Assembly (NCBI GenBank): GCA_024275255.1
Contig: JAJRZL010000164.1
Span: 1 to 41,153, forward strand
From: Candidatus Zixiibacteriota bacterium
GTDB lineage: Bacteria > Zixibacteria > MSB-5A5 > GN15 > FEB-12
Length of the DNA stretch: 41,153 nt
Direction: 5' to 3'
A model generated the notes under the pieces. The model made no database searches, was not told the origin of the DNA, and worked only from the letters and a program-made list of their open reading frames with translations. How positions within the stretch are numbered: the first letter of the stretch is position 1; the number at the start of each line of letters is the position of its first letter. The translations under genes were made by a program, and so were the position numbers. This document shows positions 8,188-16,376 of the stretch, piece after piece.

Positions 8188-10899
8188 TCAGTTCATCGGT
8201 CCTGTCTCAGCACTGTTGACAAGACTGCGCACTTCGAAATCAGGATGGTTTTTGAGGTTTTCGACATTGATGCGGATATGAGACGGGTCTGCTTTCAACC
8301 GGTAATACCCCAATCGGTTGTTTTCAAAGACGGACCACCCATTGCCAAAACCGGCAGCGGCAACTTCATGTTTCATCCGGTAGAGATACCGCGCCTGGTT
8401 AAACCCCACCTCGAGGTCCTCCTTGTAAATCCAGCCGGATTCCCGGTGCACGCGCGACCATGCCAGCTTGGTAAAATACTTAAACGACTTGCCGGTCAGC
8501 CGAACAGGAAAGCCGTTTATCTTTACAAGATAACGCTCTCGTTCAAGGCTCCCGTCAATTTCAATCGACTCCGGCACTGTTGCTGCCACCCTTCTTACCT
8601 GGGCGGGCTGTCCATCGGTACGAATTCCCGGTTGCATATCAACCTCCTCGTTTTTATACGCTGTTAACTTTTCATTACATCTTTTCAATTTCTCTTCCCC
8701 GCTTACCACCTGCGCCAGTTGTTCGGGAGAACTGCTCAGGATATCACCAACATTCCCCAACCCTGCTTCGTAGAGAGCGGCATAGTCAGACCGCACCAGT
8801 ATATCGCCAAAAATCCGGTACAACTCCCGCAACGCGACCGGTAAGCCATAGCGAAGCTCGAATGCTGTATCTTCAAGATTTTTGAGTACCGTCGCCCCCG
8901 GTTGCTTTGTCATCGCCAATCGGGAAAGACCGAGCACCAAATGAGCAGCCTGTTCACCCAATGCCATAATCTGCCCGAGATGCACCTGGAACCGCTCCTC
9001 AAGCTGCTGCACCGGTGTCATACGGCTCCATTCATACAACACCAGCAATCCTTTCAACCGGGCGGCAATGTCAAACCGAAGCGGTTCGCGCCGATGATTC
9101 GCCCCAATCAAAAAGAGAGCATCTTCTATCAGGTGGTCATATTTCTGGTAGAGCATTGCCAACGGACTATACCGGACAGCCTCATAGCGGGTGAGTATCC
9201 CCGGAGGAAGCGACCAGTCCGGCACGCTGAGCGCCAACGCTGTCCATGCTGCTGATGTTTGCGGCATATTTTTATCAAGTACCGACAGGAAATATTCCGC
9301 CTGTCGAACCGATAACCCGGTAAGAGCTGTTGCCCGCCCTTTTGCCGATGCCGTGATAACACCCCGCTCATCAATCGCTACCAGTTCCATCTCAACCAGC
9401 CGCTGAAGCACCGACTTAACATCATAATAATATTGGTCTTTTGCCTCCGAATTGACAGCAGCCCACAGGGTACGGCTCAATACCCGCGAGATGTCCGGTA
9501 CTCCCGCCACCAGGCCGCTTACCACCATGTTCAACAGCCAATCCTCCAGCGGCATACCGGTAAACGCCGAAGTCACCGGCTCCTGCTGTTCCGGGGCAAT
9601 ATAGTTTTTCCATAAAATGTCCCGGTCAAACTCGGAAGCAGCCATAATAATAGCCCGCCCCGGTCGGTTCTCCGTGAACCCGGGACGTCCCGCCCGACCG
9701 GTCATATTGTCGAACTCCGCCCGACTCACCGGCACGAGAATAGGCTTGTTATCATAGACGCCGTTGACATACTTGACCGTTTCAAGAAACACCGTATCGG
9801 CGGGAAGGTCCACCCCCATAGCTAAAGTCGTGGTTGAGAATAATACTCTAACCTCTCTATTCACAAAAGCTTTCTCAACAACCATACGCTGATAAGAGGA
9901 AAGGTCGGCATTGTGAAATGCAACTCCCCGACTGAGTGTCTGACGCAACGTACGCAAAAGAAATGACGGCTCCTCGCCTTCCAGTGCTTTGAGCGCCGAT
10001 TCTGCCGGGGACCAGTTCGTCAATGTCGCCAGCCGGAACGCATAGTCAACTGTTTCCCGACGCGATTTCAAAAAGACCAGGGTTGACTCCTGCTTTTTCC
10101 CTACCTGATGGACAAACGCTTCAAACGATTCCTCGCCGGGCAACGGAGTTGCAAACGGTTCGTCACCTTCCAGCTCATCATTGAACGAACGATACCGATA
10201 CGACCCCTCTGCCGCCACCCCTCGCAGGAGGTCAACCGGACGCACAGTTTCTTCAACCAGTGTCGCCCCCAGCCAGTCAACCAGTTGTCCGGAAGCACGC
10301 TCACCATCACCAATAACAGCAGAAAGACAAATTAATGAGGGTTGATAAGTCGATGCCAGTAGCTTGGTAAGCAAGCGCTCCAGTATTGCCCCCCGGCCCG
10401 GTTCGGAGACCGTTTGAATCTCATCGACAATCACCAAACCGATATTCCCGAGAGCATCAAGGTTCGCTGTCAACAGGAGATCAAATTTCTCATAAATAGC
10501 CACCACCACATCATACTCATTGCGCGCAAACCGTTCATCATTTTCGGGATGGTCACCGGTTGCAATAAGACACTTCACTCCCAGCGATGCGTACGTTTCC
10601 TGAAAACACCGGTACTTCTGCTCGGCAAGAGATTTCAAAGGTAACAGCATGACGACTTTCCGACGTAACGTCAGTGTTCGAACCATAGCCATTTCAGCAC
10701 AAAATGATTTCCCCGAACCAGTCGGGGCGGAAATAAGCATTCTTACCGGCTGTTGCTCAGGTTCGGTTCCGGTGTAAGTCAGTATTCCCTTACGTACCGC
10801 ACGACTCTGAACAGGAAGCAGTTTGTCACCCTGTCGTTGTGACCAGACTTTGATAATTCTCGAAGGAATACCCCATTTTTCTAATTCCTGCAGCTTCAT
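8188..10899 (-). CDS. Ski2-like superfamily 2 DEAD/DEAH-box helicase with C-terminal winged-helix-like extension
   Basis: SAPTGSGKSF (motif I), VIVDEIQ (motif II), LSAVIGD (motif III), FSTTTLAMGVDLPA (motif V), MTGRAGRPGF (motif VI); C-terminal region resembles an OmpR/PhoB wHTH. Confidence 0.88.
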   Translation of the reverse strand: MKLQELEKWGIPSRIIKVWSQRQGDKLLPVQSRAVRKGILTYTGTEPEQQPVRMLISAPTGSGKSFCAEMAMVRTLTLRRKVVMLLPLKSLAEQKYRCFQETYASLGVKCLIATGDHPENDERFARNEYDVVVAIYEKFDLLLTANLDALGNIGLVIVDEIQTVSEPGRGAILERLLTKLLASTYQPSLICLSAVIGDGERASGQLVDWLGATLVEETVRPVDLLRGVAAEGSYRYRSFNDELEGDEPFATPLPGEESFEAFVHQVGKKQESTLVFLKSRRETVDYAFRLATLTNWSPAESALKALEGEEPSFLLRTLRQTLSRGVAFHNADLSSYQRMVVEKAFVNREVRVLFSTTTLAMGVDLPADTVFLETVKYVNGVYDNKPILVPVSRAEFDNMTGRAGRPGFTENRPGRAIIMAASEFDRDILWKNYIAPEQQEPVTSAFTGMPLEDWLLNMVVSGLVAGVPDISRVLSRTLWAAVNSEAKDQYYYDVKSVLQRLVEMELVAIDERGVITASAKGRATALTGLSVRQAEYFLSVLDKNMPQTSAAWTALALSVPDWSLPPGILTRYEAVRYSPLAMLYQKYDHLIEDALFLIGANHRREPLRFDIAARLKGLLVLYEWSRMTPVQQLEERFQVHLGQIMALGEQAAHLVLGLSRLAMTKQPGATVLKNLEDTAFELRYGLPVALRELYRIFGDILVRSDYAALYEAGLGNVGDILSSSPEQLAQVVSGEEKLKRCNEKLTAYKNEEVDMQPGIRTDGQPAQVRRVAATVPESIEIDGSLERERYLVKINGFPVRLTGKSFKYFTKLAWSRVHRESGWIYKEDLEVGFNQARYLYRMKHEVAAAGFGNGWSVFENNRLGYYRLKADPSHIRINVENLKNHPDFEVRSLVNSAETGPMN

Positions 10900-10990
10900 C
10901 TTTGCCTCATACTTTCAACATCTTGTCGTCACTTACCTCATGTGAAACTTTATATTACCCGGTTGCTCGCTATTTCTCGTAAGAGTGTAA

Positions 10991-11212
10991 TCACCCGCAG
11001 CTTCCCCAGCCACACAGCGGACAGGTAAAACAGGTCCCCAGCCGTACCATCCCGGCGCCACAGTCAGGACAGGTGGCAGCATTCATATAACAACAGGTCT
11101 CATCCGTACCACCCTCATCACTCAACCATGCCGTATTGTCATATCCGGCAGTATCATGAGTGACGGTTACACCGGTCTGCTCCGTAGTATTATCCATATC
11201 AATGTGCGCCAT
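10991..11212 (-). CDS. Small zinc-ribbon-like protein (73 aa)
   Basis: C-terminus CPDCGAGMVRLGTCFTCPLCGWGSCG (CxxC...CxxC). AAGGAGGTAGGT lies directly upstream of ATG at 11212, and a sigma70-type promoter lies inside the longer 11314 ORF, arguing for the shorter start. Confidence 0.75.
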   Translation of the reverse strand: MAHIDMDNTTEQTGVTVTHDTAGYDNTAWLSDEGGTDETCCYMNAATCPDCGAGMVRLGTCFTCPLCGWGSCG

Positions 11213-11260
11213 ACCTACCTCCTTGTGATTATTGTTTTGCTCTTTAATCGGCTCAAAACT

Positions 11261-11289
11261 ATAATACTGCACATTTGTGCCCCTGTCAA
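11261..11289 (-). promoter_or_regulatory. Sigma70-type promoter for the small zinc-ribbon gene
   Basis: Minus strand TTGACA-N17-TATTAT, about 50 nt upstream of the SD/ATG; spacer contains GCACA-AA-TGTGC inverted repeat (11269-11280). Confidence 0.65.
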
Positions 11290-11377
11290 GCAGAAAATGT
11301 ATTTTTGTCCTCACCCCTTATTGAAGGGCTATAAGCAGAAACGTAACGTATTGAGATTCACTTGATTACGATAAAAA

Positions 11378-11409
11378 GCCGAACCAGCCTGTTTAGCAGC
11401 CGGTTCGGC
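11378..11409 (-). terminator. Rho-independent-type terminator downstream of the first TonB gene
   Basis: gccgaacc...ggttcggc perfect 8-bp stem; minus strand continues TTTTTATC. Confidence 0.8.
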
Positions 11410-11453
11410 GCAACAAACAACATGAGGATAAACATCCCTCTCTGCTGCCGGAC

Positions 11454-12215
11454 TTACTCATCCAGTTCAAACTCGACAGTATAGGTAACCGGTACTACCA
11501 CCGGGTAACCGTTTTGAATCCCCGGACGATACCGACATTTGTATGCCGCTTCCAGTGCCGCTTCATCAAGCGATGCAATTCCCGATGAAACATACACCAT
11601 TGCCCGGATAACGCTCCCTTCTTCATCAACCACTGCCCAAATGACCACTTTCCCGGTCAACCCGGCTTGCTCTGCAAGAGACGGGTATTTCGGTTTATAT
11701 TCATATATCATCACCGGGATACGTTCCACTTTCACAAAGTCACCCGGTTGCAGTTCGCTTGCCGATAAAGGGGGAACATATTCCCCGCCTTTTCCCCTGC
11801 CCTCAGGGATTCCCAAGCCGCCGCTATCGCTGAACAAGTCATCCCATTCATTAATAACTGCCAAATCTTCCCTCGAAGCAATTTGTACATCCGGGTCAAA
11901 CAACTCCTCATCCGGAACCGGGACAGGGATTCCCACCTCGCCGGCAGGTCGTCGAATACCATTGCCAAAGTCAGGTATTTCATAGGTGATATTGATTGGA
12001 GGTGGTATTGATATCACAATCGATGTATCCAAAGAAGTATCAATTATTACTTTCTCTACATCGGGGACAACTACCTGCGACACCACCACGACCATAGCAA
12101 TGAACAACACCACAAACCCCATTCCCAGCAGCATGTGACATTGGTAAGTTGCTTTTAATTCATACGCTCCGTATGGGAGGTATAACAGATTTTTCTCCCG
12201 GTTCAACAGTACCAT
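11454..12215 (-). CDS. TonB-family energy transducer (paralog 1)
   Basis: N-terminal YLPYGAYELKATYQ then one TM segment, acidic/proline linker, C-terminal TonB domain (YPSLAEQAGLTGKVVIWAVVDEEGSVIRAMVYVSSGIASLDEAALEAAYKCRYRPGIQNGYPVVVPVTYTVEF). Confidence 0.9.
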   Translation of the reverse strand: MVLLNREKNLLYLPYGAYELKATYQCHMLLGMGFVVLFIAMVVVVSQVVVPDVEKVIIDTSLDTSIVISIPPPINITYEIPDFGNGIRRPAGEVGIPVPVPDEELFDPDVQIASREDLAVINEWDDLFSDSGGLGIPEGRGKGGEYVPPLSASELQPGDFVKVERIPVMIYEYKPKYPSLAEQAGLTGKVVIWAVVDEEGSVIRAMVYVSSGIASLDEAALEAAYKCRYRPGIQNGYPVVVPVTYTVEFELDE

Positions 12216-12305
12216 ACTTCACCCCTTCCTATGCGTATGACGATTCCAGGGTAAAAAAGTGGGGATAGCGTGCTATTCGGGGCGTGTTGAAAAAGGTATT
12301 TCGTC

Positions 12306-12348
12306 CATGTTATGATGATTTCCTCTTTGGCGGATTTACCATAACATG
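12306..12348. repeat. Inverted repeat CATGTTATG-N25-CATAACATG upstream of TonB paralog 1
   Basis: Perfect 9-bp arms at 12306-12314 and 12340-12348 in the intergenic region. Confidence 0.6.
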
Positions 12349-12553
12349 CTCAAAATAATATTTTTTACTTTATACCAGGTCAGCCCGCACAGAAAGGAAA
12401 CATAAGTCAACACTTCTTTTCCAGTCGCCCTCTCTTGCTGCCCTATATACTAAACGGATAAACAGATTTTTTGTGTAATGCGATTTCATAGATAACACTA
12501 ACCCCCCGGCACAAAAGTACATGGGGGGTTATGGGAATTTGTAAACTATATGA

Positions 12554-13288
12554 TTACTGATCCAGATCAAACTCGACTTTATAGACCACCCACACCGCAA
12601 TCGGGCGTCCGTTTTGAATAGCAGGCTTATAGATACATTTATACGCCGCCTTGACAGCAGCCTCATCAAGGGATTCTGTTCCAGATGATTTTGCCACCAT
12701 GGCTTTTTTCACAGTACCGTCTTTATCTACCAGCGCCTTGACCCACACAACTCCGGTAATACCGGCTTGTTCAGCAAGTCTCGGGTACACTGGTTTTTGC
12801 TCTTTAATCATCTGCGGTTCAACTTCGTGAGCTACGAACTCATCAGGAGCAGGGAGATAATCTTCATCCTGAATATCGACCACGATTTCACCGCCGCCAT
12901 TATCGGATGCGGTAATATCGGGAGCCACAATTTCCGCTAACTCATCACGGGTAGCCAGCACGACATCTTCATCAAGCACTTCGTCATCAGCAACCGGCTT
13001 CGGAATACCGACTTTCGGGGCAGCAACATTGGGCTGATTCACTTTTACCTGTGGTGGTTTTTTGGCGATACTCGGTGGAGGACCCAGATCGGCAACTGTT
13101 TTGATAACCACAACCGGAGCATCAGCACCTTCATTATCTCCCATTGACGAAATGACCCAAGCCGTTACGAGGATGAGTGCGACAAAGGCAGTGGTAATCA
13201 ATGTTCCCATCAGGAAATTGCGTTGGTATTTGGCTTTTAGCTCATACGCACCATAGGGTGAATAGAGTGCACTGCTTCTCACCTTCAT
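12554..13288 (-). CDS. TonB-family energy transducer (paralog 2)
   Basis: YSPYGAYELKAKYQRNFLMGTLITTAFVALILVTAWV TM start and C-terminal TonB domain (YPRLAEQAGITGVVWVKALVDKDGTVKKAMVAKSSGTESLDEAAVKAAYKCIYKPAIQNGRPIAVWVVYKVEF). Confidence 0.92.
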   Translation of the reverse strand: MKVRSSALYSPYGAYELKAKYQRNFLMGTLITTAFVALILVTAWVISSMGDNEGADAPVVVIKTVADLGPPPSIAKKPPQVKVNQPNVAAPKVGIPKPVADDEVLDEDVVLATRDELAEIVAPDITASDNGGGEIVVDIQDEDYLPAPDEFVAHEVEPQMIKEQKPVYPRLAEQAGITGVVWVKALVDKDGTVKKAMVAKSSGTESLDEAAVKAAYKCIYKPAIQNGRPIAVWVVYKVEFDLDQ

Positions 13289-13941
13289 TACGACTCACCT
13301 CTTGCAAGGGCAGCTTGTAACGCTGCGGCAATTATTCTGTCATCTTTTTCCGACCATTCACCCATCGCATAGCGATAGGAGAATTTGCCGTCTTCTTTCG
13401 TAAGTTCCGAGACTTTTTTACCCAGTTTATCCGCCAGGTATTGGTTCCACGATCGCTCAATCATATCAATCTCGTCGAGAATATTCACCATGTCCGCATA
13501 CTTTGCTTTCGGGTGAATAAGAATAAGCGTGTTCAGTTTCGGGTTTGCCCGGTTCTGCTCCATCAGAAGTCCACGCAGAGTATCGGGCCAGAACTTGTAC
13601 ACGGCCGTATCGGGCTTATCCGGTGCAGAGGGTAACAACTTGGGCAGGTTTTCAGGAGACGGGGTTCTCAGGTTCCAGAAAAAACGACCTTCTTCGTCAA
13701 CACGGATGGTCAACAGGTTCGATTCTTTCACCTCGATTTCCTGGTTCTCATCAACAGGCGGCAAGTTAATTTCCATAGCCTGGGGCATAGCAAATACCGT
13801 TGTCACCATATAGAAAATAAGCAGCAAGAAGGCGATATCCACCATCGGCGTCATGTCGATACGTATTGCAACACGACGTTTTTTTCGGCGTAATCCTTTT
13901 TTCCCGCCTTTCGGTTCCCGTTCTACTACTTCTCCAGCCAT
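13288..13941 (-). CDS. ExbD/TolR-family biopolymer transport protein (large form, 217 aa)
   Basis: RVAIRIDMTPMVDIAFLLLIFYMVTTVF signature TM/Asp; stop overlaps the TonB start. Confidence 0.9.
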   Translation of the reverse strand: MAGEVVEREPKGGKKGLRRKKRRVAIRIDMTPMVDIAFLLLIFYMVTTVFAMPQAMEINLPPVDENQEIEVKESNLLTIRVDEEGRFFWNLRTPSPENLPKLLPSAPDKPDTAVYKFWPDTLRGLLMEQNRANPKLNTLILIHPKAKYADMVNILDEIDMIERSWNQYLADKLGKKVSELTKEDGKFSYRYAMGEWSEKDDRIIAAALQAALARGES

Positions 13942-14026
13942 GTATCTATGTCACGCTCCTCTCGGATTATATCCTCTACTATTAGTACAATCAATCAGCC
14001 GTTTTATTCCAGACCAGTTCCTACAT

Positions 14027-14500
14027 TTATGTTGTTTTATCAACTTCCTTATCAGTGATAATAAGGAACCTCTGCAGGTGGTTTTCCTGCATGGATTTCA
14101 TCACATCCTGCATGACGCCAAAACTGGCTCGCCGGTCTGCTTTGATGACAATCAATGCTTTTAAGTTCTTTGCACGCGCTCGGTTAATTTCACTGGAGAC
14201 GGTATATTTATCACTCGTACGCACCACACGAACAGTGGTTGTCACGTCACGTCCTTCAATATTGATAGTCGCCTTTTCGACATAATCAACATAGATGGAA
14301 TCATATTTCGTAATCGTGATATTGATAATATCCTTATCCGGTAATTCGATTTGAGAATGCGATGTCGGTAACTCAACCGCCTTCGCTTCCGGTGGCTTGA
14401 ACTGGGTCGTCGCCATATAGAAAATCAACAGCAGAAAGGCAATATCCACCATCGGCGTCATGTCGATACGTATTGATACACGCCGTTTTTTTCCAGCCAT
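14027..14500 (-). CDS. ExbD/TolR-family biopolymer transport protein
   Basis: RVSIRIDMTPMVDIAFLLLIFYMATTQF signature and periplasmic ExbD domain. Confidence 0.92.
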   Translation of the reverse strand: MAGKKRRVSIRIDMTPMVDIAFLLLIFYMATTQFKPPEAKAVELPTSHSQIELPDKDIINITITKYDSIYVDYVEKATINIEGRDVTTTVRVVRTSDKYTVSSEINRARAKNLKALIVIKADRRASFGVMQDVMKSMQENHLQRFLIITDKEVDKTT

Positions 14501-14503
14501 CGC

Positions 14504-15262
14504 TTAGATTCCCTGTTTTGCCTTCAAAATTTGTAAAATCTCAAACGTAGCTTCATCAGTGGTATAGTTAAAGGCATCTACTTTGTTGACAAAGAAGTTA
14601 TAGTAGAAAATACCCAGAATACCAGATGTCAGCCCACCGGCAGTATTTACCAGCGCTTCGGAAATACCGGTTGCCAACTGGGTAGCATCAATAACACCAC
14701 CCTCAACATTACCGGTAGCGGCAAACGCACGAATCATGCCGATTGTCGTACCCAACAATCCTACCATCGTAGCAATCGAGGCGATCGTTGAAAGAGCAAT
14801 CAGGTTCCGCTCAAGCAGTGGTCCTTCCAGCGCATTGGCTTCTTCAATCGCAGCCTGAGTGAGCTGGATTTTCTTTTCCGGATCATAAGCAGGGTTGTCT
14901 TTTACTTCCCGATACCGTTCAATACCGGCACGCAATACGTTAGCAGTAGTGCCACGCTGTTTGTCACATGCAGCCAACGCACCATCATAGTCATCATTTT
15001 GAATCAAGGTAACCAGTTTTTTGAAAAATACCTGGACAGAGCCTTTTCCTTTCGCTACCCGGTACAGAGACAAATAACGCTCAATCACGAATACGATAAG
15101 CATTACCAGAATCATGATAAGCAATACAACCAACGGTCCACCTTTGTAAATGGAGTGAACAATTGGATTTTCCGATGTACGGAATACTCCATACCACAGA
15201 CCAAATCCGATAGCAAAAGCTACGATTGCGTTAAGCGCTACAAAGATCGTCTGTTTAACCAC
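14504..15262 (-). CDS. MotA/TolQ/ExbB proton channel family protein
   Basis: LLERNLIALSTIASIATMVGLLGTTIGMIRAF...TQLATGISEALVNTAGGLTSGILGIFYYNFFVNKVD; GGAGG upstream of GTG start. Confidence 0.93.
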   Translation of the reverse strand: MVKQTIFVALNAIVAFAIGFGLWYGVFRTSENPIVHSIYKGGPLVVLLIMILVMLIVFVIERYLSLYRVAKGKGSVQVFFKKLVTLIQNDDYDGALAACDKQRGTTANVLRAGIERYREVKDNPAYDPEKKIQLTQAAIEEANALEGPLLERNLIALSTIASIATMVGLLGTTIGMIRAFAATGNVEGGVIDATQLATGISEALVNTAGGLTSGILGIFYYNFFVNKVDAFNYTTDEATFEILQILKAKQGI

Positions 15263-15309
15263 TTGAAGAGTCCTCCAACTTAAAATATATCAACAACATT
15301 TCTATTCAC

Positions 15310-16335
15310 TTATATCTCAGAACCTTTGGCAGCCACCAGAATAAACGCTGCCAATGAAATAATTACTCCCCATGAGAGCGAATCAAGAAACACACCCACA
15401 TTGTATCCATCGCCAAGGCTGGAATACATTGTTGCAGCATCGAAGCTATAGTCTCCACCAAAGAACGACAGCACCAACGCCACGACAAACAGAATCAACG
15501 GAATCCAGTTATACCGTAAAATCTTTTTCAGTTTCAACACCCGCTCATCAGGGTCGCCTTTGCCGCCATATAACCCGATTAAGGTGTAAATTGGCAGGGC
15601 AATACAAAGCAGGATGTATACAAGAAAGACAATAACTGTCAGCAACAGGGCAAAACCGGAGGAAAAAACATACGAGCCCAGAGAACCGATAGATATGATT
15701 GCTCCAATTGCCGAAACACGGTCATACTCTTTATAGTATTTCTTTTTGGCAACATATCCATGAATGATTTCTTCGGTAACCCCCTGCTTTTCGCTTGTAA
15801 CACTTGCTCTTCCTCCACTACCGGTTGTAGCAGCGGCAGCCATGGCGGCAGTATCAACGGGAGCTGCTTCCTGTTGTGCTCCTGCTGTTGTGGTATCAAG
15901 AGCAGAGCCCATAACTGCGGCAAGGCTATCGGTAAGTGAATCCGCCGGTGTCGCCGCAACCATGGCACTGTCAGCCGGGGTTTCCGTTATCTTTGCCGTT
16001 TCTTCTATCTCATTATAGACAGCAAACCAGGGCATAAACAATGACGCAAAAATAACAACACATGCTATCGAGAGAACGATTTTATCAATTAACGTTACCC
16101 GTTCCTCAAGCAGTGTACACTCTTCTCGTATCTTTGCGCCTTTTTTACGTCGTTCAATTACTGAATCAACCCATTTTTTCTTCTCAGCTTCCGACTTGAA
16201 GAGATCCTTGGGTTTGCCCGGGAACACCTCAAAGCCGATATAATGAAACCGCTCATCTTCGGAAATATTCCGCTTTATTTCCGTCTTTTTCTCGGCTTTT
16301 GTTGCGGTGTTGCTATTCTTTTCTTTATCAGGCAT
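15310..16335 (-). CDS. Multi-pass membrane protein of unknown function in the ExbB/ExbD/TonB cluster
   Basis: ORF with AGGAG upstream of ATG, about four hydrophobic segments and a long Ala/Thr/Asp-rich loop; co-directional with exbB. Confidence 0.8.
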   Translation of the reverse strand: MPDKEKNSNTATKAEKKTEIKRNISEDERFHYIGFEVFPGKPKDLFKSEAEKKKWVDSVIERRKKGAKIREECTLLEERVTLIDKIVLSIACVVIFASLFMPWFAVYNEIEETAKITETPADSAMVAATPADSLTDSLAAVMGSALDTTTAGAQQEAAPVDTAAMAAAATTGSGGRASVTSEKQGVTEEIIHGYVAKKKYYKEYDRVSAIGAIISIGSLGSYVFSSGFALLLTVIVFLVYILLCIALPIYTLIGLYGGKGDPDERVLKLKKILRYNWIPLILFVVALVLSFFGGDYSFDAATMYSSLGDGYNVGVFLDSLSWGVIISLAAFILVAAKGSEI

Positions 16336-16376
16336 CCAGTCTCCTGTAATGATATATATAAACGTGTTCGTTGAAC

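Noticed and set aside
8188-10899. Helicase as part of a phage-defence island
   Set aside because: No nuclease, methylase, Argonaute or other defence partner nearby; the neighbours are housekeeping and transport genes.
11213-11314. N-terminal extension of the zinc-ribbon ORF
   Set aside because: It would start upstream of the identified promoter; the strong SD points to ATG at 11212.
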